From assembly GCF_006546775.1 (NCBI RefSeq), contig NZ_VICE01000120.1, positions 1-32,782 on the forward strand: a stretch of 32,782 bases of DNA. Direction: 5' to 3'. Of this stretch, positions 15,176-22,929 are shown in pieces. Source of the DNA: Marilutibacter aestuarii. Its GTDB lineage: Bacteria; Pseudomonadota; Gammaproteobacteria; Xanthomonadales; Xanthomonadaceae. The first letter of the stretch is position 1, and each line of letters begins with the position of its first letter. Below the pieces are notes generated by a model. The model was not told where the DNA came from and did no database searches. It saw only the letters and a program-made list of their open reading frames with translations. The position numbers and the translations under genes were made by a program.

Positions 15176-16468
15176 TCACAGCCGGCCGTCCACGAGCGCC
15201 AGGGGCAGGACGCCCTTGACGTCGAACAGCGAGGCGCCCGGACGCCCGAATGCGCGGATGCCCGCGGCCCCGAGGCCGGTCACGAAGCGATCGTGGGCGA
15301 CGGCCAGGATCACCGCGTCGTAAGCGCCCTCTTCCGGCGCTTCGGCCAGGTCGATGCCGTATTCGTGGCGCGCCTGCGCCCTGTCCACCCAGGGGTCGTG
15401 GACGTCCACCGCGATACCGTATTCGGACAGCTCCTGGACGATGTCCACCACCCGCGTGTTGCGCAGGTCCGGGCAGTTTTCCTTGAACGTGAGGCCGAGT
15501 ACCAGCACGCGGCAACTGGCCGGGTGGCCGTCCTGCTGCTGGATCAGGCGCACGACGCGGCGGGCCACGTGCTGTCCCATGCCATCGTTGATGCGCCGGC
15601 CCGCCAGGATCACGTCGGTATGGAAGCCGACCTGCTGGGCCTTGTGGGTGAGGTAGTAGGGGTCGACACCGATGCAGTGGCCACCGACCAGGCCGGGGCG
15701 GAAGGGCAGGAAGTTCCACTTGGTGCCCGCCGCGGCCAGGACCTCCTGGGTGTCCATGCCCAGGCGATGGAACAGCAGGGCCAGTTCGTTGATCAGCGCG
15801 ATGTTGACGTCGCGCTGGATGTTCTCGATGACCTTGGCGCCTTCCGCCACGCGGATGCTCGAGGTCTTGTGGGTGCCGGCTTCGATGATCGATGCGTACA
15901 GGGCATCGACGAAGTCGGCTGCCTCCGGGTTGGAGCCCGAGGTCACCTTGGTGATGGTCTCGAGCCGGTGCTCCTGGTCGCCGGGGTTGATGCGCTCGGG
16001 GCTGTAGCCGACATGGAAGTCCCGGTTGAAGACCAAGCCCGATTCGCGCTCCAGGATCGGCACGCAGACCTCTTCGGTGGCACCGGGATAGACGGTGGAT
16101 TCATATACGACCACGTCGCCGCGCGAAAGGGCGCGGCCGACGGTGCGGCTGGCCGCCTCGAGCGGGCCCAGGTCGGGGCGCTTGTAGTCGTCGATGGGAG
16201 TCGGCACGGTGACGATGAAGACGTTGCAGTCGGCCAGCGCGGCGGCATCGGAGGCATAGCCCAGCCGGGTGGCCGCGCGCAGGCCCTCCGGGCTGACCTC
16301 CAGCGTCTGGTCGTGGTGGCGCTCGAGCTCGGCGATGCGTCCCGCGTTGACGTCGAAGCCCAGCGTGTCGAACTTCTTGCCGAAGGCGACGGCGAGGGGC
16401 AGGCCCACGTAGCCCAGGCCGATGATGGCCAAGCGGATCCGGTCCCGGGGTGGCAGCGGGGCGTTCAT
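15176..16468 (-). CDS. UDP-sugar 6-dehydrogenase, TviB/WbpA/WbpO type
   Basis: This 430-residue protein belongs to the UDP-glucose/GDP-mannose dehydrogenase family. Its NAD motif is [12 protein letters not shown] (15-26). It also has [28 protein letters not shown], and the catalytic Cys in [14 protein letters not shown] (C265). The C-terminal domain opens with [18 protein letters not shown]. Wording such as [11 protein letters not shown] is typical of the TviB/VipA branch, which oxidises UDP-GlcNAc or UDP-GalNAc, rather than of classical UDP-glucose dehydrogenase. Yet the next gene is a UDP-glucuronate epimerase, so UDP-glucose as substrate remains possible. ATG 16468 is chosen because the NAD motif then starts near residue 12. 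Starts at 16531 (GTG), 16522 and 16510 are in frame but give a long low-complexity tail. It appears to be the first gene of the EPS operon. Confidence 0.88.
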   Translation of the reverse strand: MNAPLPPRDRIRLAIIGLGYVGLPLAVAFGKKFDTLGFDVNAGRIAELERHHDQTLEVSPEGLRAATRLGYASDAAALADCNVFIVTVPTPIDDYKRPDLGPLEAASRTVGRALSRGDVVVYESTVYPGATEEVCVPILERESGLVFNRDFHVGYSPERINPGDQEHRLETITKVTSGSNPEAADFVDALYASIIEAGTHKTSSIRVAEGAKVIENIQRDVNIALINELALLFHRLGMDTQEVLAAAGTKWNFLPFRPGLVGGHCIGVDPYYLTHKAQQVGFHTDVILAGRRINDGMGQHVARRVVRLIQQQDGHPASCRVLVLGLTFKENCPDLRNTRVVDIVQELSEYGIAVDVHDPWVDRAQARHEYGIDLAEAPEEGAYDAVILAVAHDRFVTGLGAAGIRAFGRPGASLFDVKGVLPLALVDGRL

Positions 16469-16668
16469 GCGGATGGATGTCTCCGGTGTCGAATTGGGGG
16501 CGGCAGGCATGGCCCGTGTCATCCCGACCACCGGTTCCCCGCCTGTTCGCTACAGATGAACGCGGAACGGCGCGAGAACCGGCAAACCGCGCAAGCGGTT
16601 ATCCTTTCCGGCCACGACGCGCTTTTGCGTTGATGGACTTGCGATCCATCGACCCGGAGAAATGATTG
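16469..16668. other. Divergent promoter region between EPS operon and galE
   Basis: This 200-base gap separates the start of the long minus-strand EPS operon from galE and must hold at least one promoter for each. I see no convincing paired -35/-10 boxes on either strand. It contains two perfect dyads: AACCGC-GCAA-GCGGTT at 16585-16600, and GATGGA-N7-TCCATC at 16632-16650. The second lies only 5 bases before the galE ribosome site GGAG at 16656-16659. They are candidate operator or leader structures. Confidence 0.45.
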
Positions 16669-17694
16669 ATGCGGATTCTCGTCACCGGCGGAGCCGGCTA
16701 TATCGGCGCCCATACCTGTGTCGTCCTGGCCGAACGCGGCCACGACGTGGTGATCGTCGACAACTTCAGCAATTCGTCGCCGGCGGTCCTGCCGCGCCTT
16801 GAGGCGCTGACCGGGCGCGCGGCAGTCCACGCCGAACTCGACCTGCGGGATGCCGCGGGGCTGGGGAAACTGTTCGCCGAACACCGTTTCGACGCGGTGG
16901 TCCACTTTGCTGCATTGAAGGCGGTCGGCGAGTCGTGCGAGAAGCCCCTGGACTACTTCGACAACAACATCAGCGGGACGCTCGGGCTGTTGCGGGCCAT
17001 GAAGGACGCCGACGTGCGCAGGCTCGTCTTCAGCTCATCGGCCACCGTCTACGGCGCTCCCGAGTCGGTGCCGGTGAAGGAAGATGCCACGCTCAACGTC
17101 ACCAACCCCTACGGCCGCACCAAGCTCGTGGTCGAGCAACTGCTCGGTGACGTGTGCGCCAGCGATGCAGGATTCCACGTCGCCAACCTCCGCTACTTCA
17201 ATCCGGTCGGCGCGCATCCCTCGGGCACCATCGGCGAGGATCCCAGCGACACCCCCAACAACCTCATGCCCTACGTGTGCCAGGTCGCCGTGGGCCGGCG
17301 CGAACGCCTGAGCGTGTTCGGTGGCGACTACCCGACCGTGGACGGCACCGGCGTCCGCGACTACATCCACGTGGTCGACCTCGCCCGGGCCCACGCGGAT
17401 GCACTGGATTACCTGCAGCGCGAGCGACGCAGCCTGACCGTCAATCTCGGCACTGGACGTGGCGTCAGCGTGATCGAACTGGTGAAGGCGTTCGAGCGTG
17501 CCTCCGGACGCAGCATCCCGTACGACATCGTGGCTCGCCGGGCCGGCGACGTCGCCGAGGTGTATGCCGACCCGGCGCTGGCGAACCGCCTCCTGGGCTG
17601 GCGCGCCGAGCTCGACGTGGACGCGATGTGCCGCGACGCCTGGCGCTGGCAGTCGATGAATCCCATGGGCTATGCCGAGCGCGACGCGGCCTAG
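16669..17694 (+). CDS. galE: UDP-glucose 4-epimerase
   Basis: This 341-residue extended SDR has the NAD motif GGAGYIG (7-13), DNFSNSSP, HFAALKAVGES, the S-S-S-A-T-V-Y-G loop and the catalytic Y148-x3-K152 in NPYGRTK. NLRYFNPVGAHPSG and RDYIHVVDLARAH are hallmarks of GalE. It interconverts UDP-glucose and UDP-galactose in the cytoplasm and supplies UDP-galactose for polysaccharide synthesis, consistent with its position beside the EPS operon. The start is ATG 16669 with GGAG 9 bases upstream; the preceding in-frame TTG at 16666 is less likely. Its stop TAG lies in a CTAG that also carries the stop of the convergent hydrolase gene. Confidence 0.93.
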   Translation: MRILVTGGAGYIGAHTCVVLAERGHDVVIVDNFSNSSPAVLPRLEALTGRAAVHAELDLRDAAGLGKLFAEHRFDAVVHFAALKAVGESCEKPLDYFDNNISGTLGLLRAMKDADVRRLVFSSSATVYGAPESVPVKEDATLNVTNPYGRTKLVVEQLLGDVCASDAGFHVANLRYFNPVGAHPSGTIGEDPSDTPNNLMPYVCQVAVGRRERLSVFGGDYPTVDGTGVRDYIHVVDLARAHADALDYLQRERRSLTVNLGTGRGVSVIELVKAFERASGRSIPYDIVARRAGDVAEVYADPALANRLLGWRAELDVDAMCRDAWRWQSMNPMGYAERDAA

Positions 17695-18608
17695 GCGCCG
17701 GGCGCTCCGCCCGCCGGCGGGCCGCTGGCGCGCGGACCGGCAGCCAACCAGGAGGCGACGGCGGCGGGTTGCTTCATCCACGCGAAATGATCCGCCTCGG
17801 TGCCCAGGTGGTCGGCGTCGAACGTCCGCACGTCCGCTTCGGCCCGGGGCATCTTCGACAGCAGGAAGTCCAGGGAGCTGCGCGGGGCCAGCCAGTCATC
17901 GACCATGAGCGCGGCGCGGATGCCGGTGCCGGTGCGGGCGAGCGCGGCTTCCAGGTCGACGTCGACCCCACGGGCCGCATAGCGCCCGCTGATCGCCGTC
18001 CTTCCCCAGTCCTCGATCAGGCCGCGGGCCTCGTTGCCGGCGAAACGCAGGCGCTTTCCGGGGAAGTGGCCATTGATCTTCGCAAGCCAGGGCATGAAGC
18101 GATAGGCCAGAGGCAACGCCCAGCGCCGCGGCGTCGGGAACGCGCGCCAGTAGGGCGCGCCGCTGGCCACCAGCCACAGCGCGTCTGCGGCGGCGGGCGA
18201 CAGGCCAAGGCGGCAGCTCGCGAGCTGGCCGCCGATGCTGTGTCCGCCGATGATGCGCGGCAGGCCCGGCGCGCTGCGCGCGACCGCGGCCTCGCTCGCC
18301 GGGATGTCGTCCTCGAGCAGGGCCTTGTAGCCCCAGTCGTGGCGCCGACCCGCGCGCAGCGTGCTGCTGCCGTGCCCGCGCCACTCGTGCAGGAAGGTCG
18401 CGATGCCATGCCCGGCGAGCGCATCGGCGAGCGGCAGGTAGTGCCGCGCCGCGACGCCCAGCGCGGGCAGCCAGAGCAGCGAGGCCCGCGGGCGCGCCGG
18501 CAGCCGGCCCATGACATGCCAGGCATGGCCGCCCTCGACCTTGCAGCGCAGGTGCAGCGACAGCGGCGGCGCGTGGGCCGCAGGCGGGTGGGGATCAGGG
18601 CTCGTCAC
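17691..18608 (-). CDS. Alpha/beta hydrolase (COG4757-like)
   Basis: This 305-residue protein has an alpha/beta hydrolase core: a SLLWLPALGVAARHY oxyanion region, HEWRGHGSS, and the nucleophile elbow GGHSIGGQLA with S124. The likely acid/base residues are in the C-terminal third (the MVDDWLAP and FDADHLG segments). It has no signal peptide. The substrate is unknown; the family includes esterases and acyltransferase-like proteins of lipid metabolism. The start is GTG 18608, which overlaps the thiD stop as GTGA, so it is the last gene of the phoH-yoaK-thiD operon. Its TAG stop overlaps the TAG of galE on the other strand. The C-terminal tail (about 290-305) is Ala/Gly/Pro-rich. Confidence 0.85.
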   Translation of the reverse strand: MTSPDPHPPAAHAPPLSLHLRCKVEGGHAWHVMGRLPARPRASLLWLPALGVAARHYLPLADALAGHGIATFLHEWRGHGSSTLRAGRRHDWGYKALLEDDIPASEAAVARSAPGLPRIIGGHSIGGQLASCRLGLSPAAADALWLVASGAPYWRAFPTPRRWALPLAYRFMPWLAKINGHFPGKRLRFAGNEARGLIEDWGRTAISGRYAARGVDVDLEAALARTGTGIRAALMVDDWLAPRSSLDFLLSKMPRAEADVRTFDADHLGTEADHFAWMKQPAAVASWLAAGPRASGPPAGGAPGA

Positions 18609-19414
18609 GGAGCGGCGCCGAAATGGTCGAGCACCATGACATCACCGCGCCCGGGTCGATAGCCCCCCAGCAGTGCGCGGTGCACGTAGTCGGTCGCGCG
18701 TGCGCAGGCTTCACCCGTCTCGAGCCCGAGCGCGAGCCGGGCCGCGATCGCGGAGGCGAGCGTGCATCCGGTGCCGTGGGCGTCGACGTCCAGGCGCGGA
18801 TGCTCGAAGGCACGGACGCCGGATGCGTCAGCGAACAGGTCGACCACCCGCGCACCGCCGTCCTCCAGGTGGCCGCCCTTCAGCAGCACCGCCTCGGCGC
18901 CCATCGCGCGCAGGGCGGCGCAGGCATCGTGCATGGCCTCCAGCGACGGGATGCGCCAGCCCAGCAGCAGCTCGGCCTCCGGCAGGTTCGGCGTCAGCAC
19001 CTGGCAACCGGGCAGCAGGCGCTGCCTGAGCGCGGCCAGCGCATCGTCGGCCAGCAGCTTCGCGCCGGAGGTCGCGATCATCACCGGGTCGAGCACCAGC
19101 CTCGTGCCGCCCCGGGCGTCGAGCGCGCCGGCCACGGTTTCGATCACGCCGGCAGTCGCCAGCATGCCGAGCTTGACCGCTTCGATGCGGAAGTCCTCGA
19201 AGCAGGCGTCGATCTGCGCCGCCAGGAACGCGGTGGGCGGTACTTCCACCGCGGTCACGCCGCGCGTGTGCTGGGCGGTGAGGGCGGCGATCGCGCTCAA
19301 ACCGTGCACGCCGTGGGCGGCGAAGGTCTTGAGGTCGGCCTGGATCCCGGCGCCGCCGCCGGAGTCGGAGCCTGCGATGGTCAGCGCGCTGGGCGGTCGC
19401 GAGTCGGATTTCAT
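18605..19414 (-). CDS. thiD: Hydroxymethylpyrimidine / phosphomethylpyrimidine kinase
   Basis: This 269-residue ribokinase-fold enzyme has an N-terminal [20 protein letters not shown] substrate loop, [29 protein letters not shown], and the C-terminal anion-hole motif [13 protein letters not shown], whose Asp is catalytic. It phosphorylates 4-amino-5-hydroxymethyl-2-methylpyrimidine to the mono- and diphosphate in thiamine biosynthesis. ATG 19414 overlaps the yoaK stop as ATGA, and the stop overlaps the GTG of the hydrolase gene. Length and motifs are standard. I looked for a TPP riboswitch upstream and saw no thi-box-like structure, which fits its internal position in an operon. Confidence 0.93.
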   Translation of the reverse strand: MKSDSRPPSALTIAGSDSGGGAGIQADLKTFAAHGVHGLSAIAALTAQHTRGVTAVEVPPTAFLAAQIDACFEDFRIEAVKLGMLATAGVIETVAGALDARGGTRLVLDPVMIATSGAKLLADDALAALRQRLLPGCQVLTPNLPEAELLLGWRIPSLEAMHDACAALRAMGAEAVLLKGGHLEDGGARVVDLFADASGVRAFEHPRLDVDAHGTGCTLASAIAARLALGLETGEACARATDYVHRALLGGYRPGRGDVMVLDHFGAAP

Positions 19415-20091
19415 GGGGGCATTTTGCCCGTGCGAAGCGGCAGCATGCGATAGGCGATGTAGCCCGCACCGGCGGCGCCGGTCGCGGCCGCCGGCAGGTA
19501 AAGGGTCGCGAACCCGAGGTGCACATGGAGCAGGGCGCCGGACACGCCCCCGGCCAGGAAGCCCGCGATGATGACCAGGCACAGCCACAGGCGACGCGGC
19601 TCGGCGGGCAGGCCGCGCAGGCGATGGCCGAGGAACACGCCCAGGTCGGTGAACATGCCGGTCAAATGCGAGGTCCGCACGAGTGTGCCCGAGTAGGTGG
19701 CGGTCATCGCGTTCTGCAGCCCGCATGCCATCGCCGCCAGTGCCGCGCCGGCAATCGCGTGCCGCTGCAGGAGCGGGACCGCGAAGGCCAGCAGGGCGGC
19801 CTCGACCAGCAGGGCCACGCCGTAGCGGCAGCCGAGCCGCAGCGCGCTGTCCTGGACCAGGATCCCGCTCAGGACCGCGCCCACCACGAAGGCGGCGATC
19901 ATCGCCAGCAGGTGCGCGCTGGCGCGGCCGTCGCCACCTGCGAGGGCCGCGCCCAGCAGGCTGGTGGTCCCGGTGAGGTGGCTGAGGGCCAGGTGTTCGA
20001 AACCGAGATAGCCGACGACGTTCACCTGGCCGGCGACCACGGCGAGCCCGCCGGCCCCCAGCCAGGCCCATGCCGGGAGCCGGGCGATCAT
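19411..20091 (-). CDS. YoaK family (DUF1275) membrane protein
   Basis: This 226-residue protein has six or seven hydrophobic segments and the DUF1275 signatures: [11 protein letters not shown] near residue 21, [11 protein letters not shown] near 37, [22 protein letters not shown] near 125-145, and FTDLG. The repeated T-G-T-T/S-H-L-T-G motif marks the internal duplication of the family. The molecular function is not known. Its start at ATG 20091 lies 37 bases after the phoH stop, and its stop overlaps the ATG of thiD, so it is probably co-transcribed with both. Nothing in sequence links it to thiamine transport except position. Confidence 0.88.
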   Translation of the reverse strand: MIARLPAWAWLGAGGLAVVAGQVNVVGYLGFEHLALSHLTGTTSLLGAALAGGDGRASAHLLAMIAAFVVGAVLSGILVQDSALRLGCRYGVALLVEAALLAFAVPLLQRHAIAGAALAAMACGLQNAMTATYSGTLVRTSHLTGMFTDLGVFLGHRLRGLPAEPRRLWLCLVIIAGFLAGGVSGALLHVHLGFATLYLPAAATGAAGAGYIAYRMLPLRTGKMPP

Positions 20092-20128
20092 CGTCGCCCG
20101 GCCCTGGCCGCCGGCATCCCGTGGTCGG

Positions 20129-21532
20129 TCACAGCACTTCGGAGGCGTGGTCGGCCAAGCGCGAGCGCTCGCCGCGCCGCAAGGTGACGCTCGCGCTGTG
20201 TTCCCAGTTCTTGAAGCGGTCCACCGCGTAGGTGAGGCCGGAGGTGGTCTCGGTCAGGTAGGGCGTGTCGATCTGCTCGACGTTGCCCAGGCAGACGATC
20301 TTGGTCCCGGGGCCGGCGCGGGTGATGAGCGTCTTCATCTGCTTGGGGGTGAGGTTCTGCGCCTCGTCCAGGATCAGCCAGCGGCTCAGGAACGTGCGAC
20401 CGCGCATGAAGTTCATCGAGCGGATCTTGATCCGGCTGGCGAGCAGGTCGTTGGTGGCCGCGCGACCCCAGCTGCCGCCTTCCTGGTTGTGGGTCAGCAC
20501 TTCGAGGTTGTCGGTGAGCGCCCCCATCCAGGGCGTCATCTTCTCCTCCTCGGTTCCCGGCAGGAAGCCGATGTCCTCGCCGACGCTGACGGTCGCGCGG
20601 GTCATGATGATCTCGCGGTAGCGCTGCTGGTCCATCGTCTGCGCCAGGCCCGCGGCCAGCGCCAGCAGGGTCTTGCCGGTGCCGGCGGTGCCGAGCAGGG
20701 TGACGAAGTCGATGTCGGGGTCCATCAGGGCGTTGAGGGCGAAATTCTGCTCGCGGTTGCGCGCGAGGATGCCCCAGACCGCGTGCTGGCTGTGGCGGTA
20801 GTCGTCGACGATCTGCAGGACGACCTTGTCGGCCTCCACGCGTGCGACCTTCATCTCCGATTCGTCGTCGCCGGGCAGGTACAGGAACTGGTTGGGGTAC
20901 CACTCCTCGTCCTCGCCGCGGGCGATCTCGTAGTAGGTGCGGCCCTTGTCGGTCCAGGACCTGAGCTCCTTGCCGTACTTCTGCCAGAAGTCCTCCGGCA
21001 AGGCAGTGGCGCCGGAGTACAGCAGGCTGAAGTCGTCCAGCGCGCGGTCGTTCTCGTAGTCCTCCGAGGCGATGCCGGCGATCGACGCCTTGATGCGCAG
21101 GTTGATGTCCTTGGAGACGAACACCACCGGGGTGTCGGGCTCGGCTTCCTTCAGCGCGAGGATCGCGCCCAGGATCGCGTTGTCGGGCACCACCGCGCCG
21201 AAGCGCTTGCCGGCATCGAAGTTGTCGGTCTGGAACAGCAGCCGCCCGCTGCTCTGCGCGCTGCGCAGCTGCAGGCCCTGCGGGTGGGCGAGGGTGATGC
21301 CCTCGTGGATGCTGCCGTCGCGCCCCCCCTGGGTCTCGATCAGTTCATTGAGGAAACGGCTGACCTGGCGGGCGTTGCGGCTCGCCTCCGAGGTGCCCTT
21401 CTTGCCGTTGTCCAGCTCTTCGATGACCTGCATCGGCAGGAATACGTCGTGTTCCTCGAACTTGAACAGCGCGGTGGGGTCGTGCATCAGGACATTGGTG
21501 TCGAGCACGTAGATACGCTTGCTTCGCGTCAT
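20129..21532 (-). CDS. PhoH family protein with N-terminal PIN domain (PhoH2/YlaK type)
   Basis: This 467-residue protein has a PIN ribonuclease domain at about 1-150: IYVLDTNVLMHDP with catalytic Asp D11, VIEELDNGKKGTSEASRNAR, and VVFVSKDINLRIKA. A PhoH ATPase domain follows at about 250-455. Its Walker A is GTAGTGKT (281-288) and its Walker B is LILDEAQN with D389 and E390. GNVEQIDTPYL acts as a sensor. PIN-PhoH proteins are described as sequence-specific RNA helicase/ribonucleases. ATG 21532 has an AGGAAGT site 6-8 bases ahead; a start at 21589 would add a Pro-rich tail. It leads the yoaK-thiD-hydrolase series. Confidence 0.93.
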   Translation of the reverse strand: MTRSKRIYVLDTNVLMHDPTALFKFEEHDVFLPMQVIEELDNGKKGTSEASRNARQVSRFLNELIETQGGRDGSIHEGITLAHPQGLQLRSAQSSGRLLFQTDNFDAGKRFGAVVPDNAILGAILALKEAEPDTPVVFVSKDINLRIKASIAGIASEDYENDRALDDFSLLYSGATALPEDFWQKYGKELRSWTDKGRTYYEIARGEDEEWYPNQFLYLPGDDESEMKVARVEADKVVLQIVDDYRHSQHAVWGILARNREQNFALNALMDPDIDFVTLLGTAGTGKTLLALAAGLAQTMDQQRYREIIMTRATVSVGEDIGFLPGTEEEKMTPWMGALTDNLEVLTHNQEGGSWGRAATNDLLASRIKIRSMNFMRGRTFLSRWLILDEAQNLTPKQMKTLITRAGPGTKIVCLGNVEQIDTPYLTETTSGLTYAVDRFKNWEHSASVTLRRGERSRLADHASEVL

Positions 21533-21592
21533 GCGGACTTCCTGGTTCTGCGGCGGGGTAGGGGGTGCAACGGGTGCGCCATCGGGCACGGC

Positions 21593-21625
21593 AAAGCCGC
21601 CGTGGCCCGCGTGGCGGGACGGCGG
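21593..21625 (-). terminator. Possible terminator after bcp
   Basis: On the minus strand CCGCCGT and CCCGC pair with GCGGG and ACGGCGG, with a small bulge, followed by CTTTG. It lies 23 bases after the bcp stop and 60 bases before the phoH start. The T run is short, so termination may be partial and some readthrough from gcvR-bcp into phoH is possible. Confidence 0.45.
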
Positions 21626-21647
21626 AAACCGTGGAGGGCGGCGTGGG

Positions 21648-22139
21648 TCACTGCGTGGATGCAGCCTTCAGTGCGTCGAGGACGGCCTGCGCATGGCCGG
21701 CGACCTTCACCTTCCGCCATGCATGCGCGACGACCCCCTTGGGGTCGACCAGGAAGGTGCTGCGCTCGATGCCCAGGACCTTGCGGCCGTACATGTTCTT
21801 TTCCCTGATCACGTCGAAGGCCTGGCAGAGGGCTTCGTCGGCGTCGCTCACCAGCGGGAAATCGAAGCCCTGCTTGGCGACGAAGTTGTCGTGCGAGCGC
21901 ACCGAGTCGCGCGACACGCCCATGACCGTGGCGCCCAGGCGCTTGAACTCCGGCAACAGGGCGTTGAAGTCGAGGCCTTCGGTGGTGCAGCCCGGGGTGC
22001 TGTCCTTGGGATAGAAATAGAGCACCAGCCATTCCCCGGCGTGGTCCCCCAGGGTGGTGGTCCCGCCGCCGGACAGCGCCAGCGGCAGCTTCAGGGTCTT
22101 GGCGGGCAGTTTCCTGCCTTCTTCGGCGGTCTGGGTCAT
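21648..22139 (-). CDS. bcp: Thiol peroxidase, Bcp/PrxQ family
   Basis: This 163-residue thioredoxin-fold peroxiredoxin has the peroxidatic motif YFYPKDSTPGCT with C51. VMGVSRDSVRSHDNF and the later STFLVDPKG match the PrxQ subgroup. The resolving Cys found five residues later in E. coli Bcp is absent (Leu here). The only other Cys is C105 in DEALCQAF. It may resolve through C105 or work as a one-Cys enzyme with external thiols. It reduces H2O2 and organic peroxides in the cytoplasm. The start ATG 22139 lies 8 bases after the gcvR stop, without a good ribosome site, so it is probably translationally coupled. Confidence 0.9.
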   Translation of the reverse strand: MTQTAEEGRKLPAKTLKLPLALSGGGTTTLGDHAGEWLVLYFYPKDSTPGCTTEGLDFNALLPEFKRLGATVMGVSRDSVRSHDNFVAKQGFDFPLVSDADEALCQAFDVIREKNMYGRKVLGIERSTFLVDPKGVVAHAWRKVKVAGHAQAVLDALKAASTQ

Positions 22140-22147
22140 CGGGCTGT

Positions 22148-22708
22148 TCAGAACTTCATCGGGTCCATGATGGCGTCGAGGTTGAGGTGGTCGCAGAACT
22201 CCAGGAAATCGTCCCTCAGCGCCGCGATGTGCATGTTCGACGGCACCCCGACGGTGACCTGCGCGGAGAACATGTCCGCACCCGTCTGCATGGCACGATA
22301 GCGCGAACAGTGCAGGCTTTCGATGGTGATCCCCTGGCGGTCGAAGAAGTCCGCCAGCTGGAACAGGATGCCGGGCTTGTCGGCGGCCACCACCTCGACG
22401 ATGTAGGGCAGCAGGTTCGACTGCGCCTGCTTGGCCCCGGTGCGGTACCAGATCAGCTTCAGGCCTTCCTCGCGCTCCAGGCGGGTCAGCATGGCCTCGA
22501 GCTTGGCCACCGCGTCCCAGGAGCCGACCGCCAGGGCCGTGACCGAGACGTCGCGACCGACGGTGGAGAGGCGGGCATCGACGAGGTTGCAGCCACTGTC
22601 GCTGATCCGCCGCGACACCGACAGCAGCGGGGATTCCGGATGCGTCGTGTAGGCGTTGATCAGGAGGTGGTTCTCGTGGGGCGACGGTCGGGAAGCGGGA
22701 TCGGTCAA
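22148..22708 (-). CDS. gcvR: Glycine cleavage system regulator GcvR-like, two ACT domains
   Basis: This 186-residue protein has two ACT domains. The first is about 13-90 ([28 protein letters not shown]). The second is about 100-180 ([20 protein letters not shown], followed by GITIESLHC). It has no DNA-binding motif. In E. coli GcvR binds GcvA and glycine to control the glycine cleavage operon; no gcvA is in the window. The preferred start is TTG 22708 (Leu-Thr-Asp-Pro), with AGGCG about 8 bases ahead. ATG codons at 22765 and 22774 are in frame but lie in a basic stretch that looks like leader sequence. It probably forms an operon with bcp. Confidence 0.86.
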   Translation of the reverse strand: MTDPASRPSPHENHLLINAYTTHPESPLLSVSRRISDSGCNLVDARLSTVGRDVSVTALAVGSWDAVAKLEAMLTRLEREEGLKLIWYRTGAKQAQSNLLPYIVEVVAADKPGILFQLADFFDRQGITIESLHCSRYRAMQTGADMFSAQVTVGVPSNMHIAALRDDFLEFCDHLNLDAIMDPMKF

Positions 22709-22810
22709 GACGGCGCCTGTGGGGAAATGAACGGGGTGGAGCGAGTGGCGGCCGGGCCGGGCCATGGTGCCTTCCATCGAGGCGTGTACCGGGCCCGACC
22801 GGTTTCGGCC

Positions 22811-22847
22811 AGCATACTTGCCCGCGCTTTTGCGCCGCAAGTAACAT
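22811..22847. promoter_or_regulatory. Overlapping divergent promoters for gcvR-bcp and dapA
   Basis: On the plus strand TTGCCC (22818-22823) and TAACAT (22842-22847) are 18 bases apart and point to dapA, giving a leader of about 75 bases. On the minus strand TTGCGG (complement of 22835-22840) and TATGCT (complement of 22811-22816) are also 18 bases apart and point to gcvR. The two promoters interleave, so simultaneous use would be mutually exclusive. Read by eye only. Confidence 0.45.
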
Positions 22848-22891
22848 CGGCACATACCGGCGCGCCTCCCGCGCCGCCCCCAAGACTTCCC

Positions 22892-22909
22892 GGGCGCCAC
22901 CCGGCGCCC
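22892..22909 (+). promoter_or_regulatory. Leader hairpin before dapA
   Basis: GGGCGCC-ACCC-GGCGCCC is a perfect 7-bp stem with a 4-base loop in the dapA leader, ending 20 bases before the TTG start. It could limit ribosome access or protect the message. No lysine riboswitch structure is visible around it. Confidence 0.4.
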
Positions 22910-22929
22910 ATCCGACACAGGTCCGCACC

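Noticed and set aside
17154-18662. Plus-strand open frame of 502 codons spanning the galE end and the hydrolase
   Set aside because: It crosses two well-supported genes and shows no domain.
19415-20128. TPP riboswitch ahead of thiD
   Set aside because: thiD starts inside the yoaK stop, and no thi-box-like structure was seen in yoaK or in the 37-base gap.
20147-21808. Plus-strand open frame of 553 codons opposite phoH
   Set aside because: Antisense of a conserved PIN-PhoH gene; the sequence is repetitive in Val, Gly, Gln and His as expected for complementary GC-rich codons.
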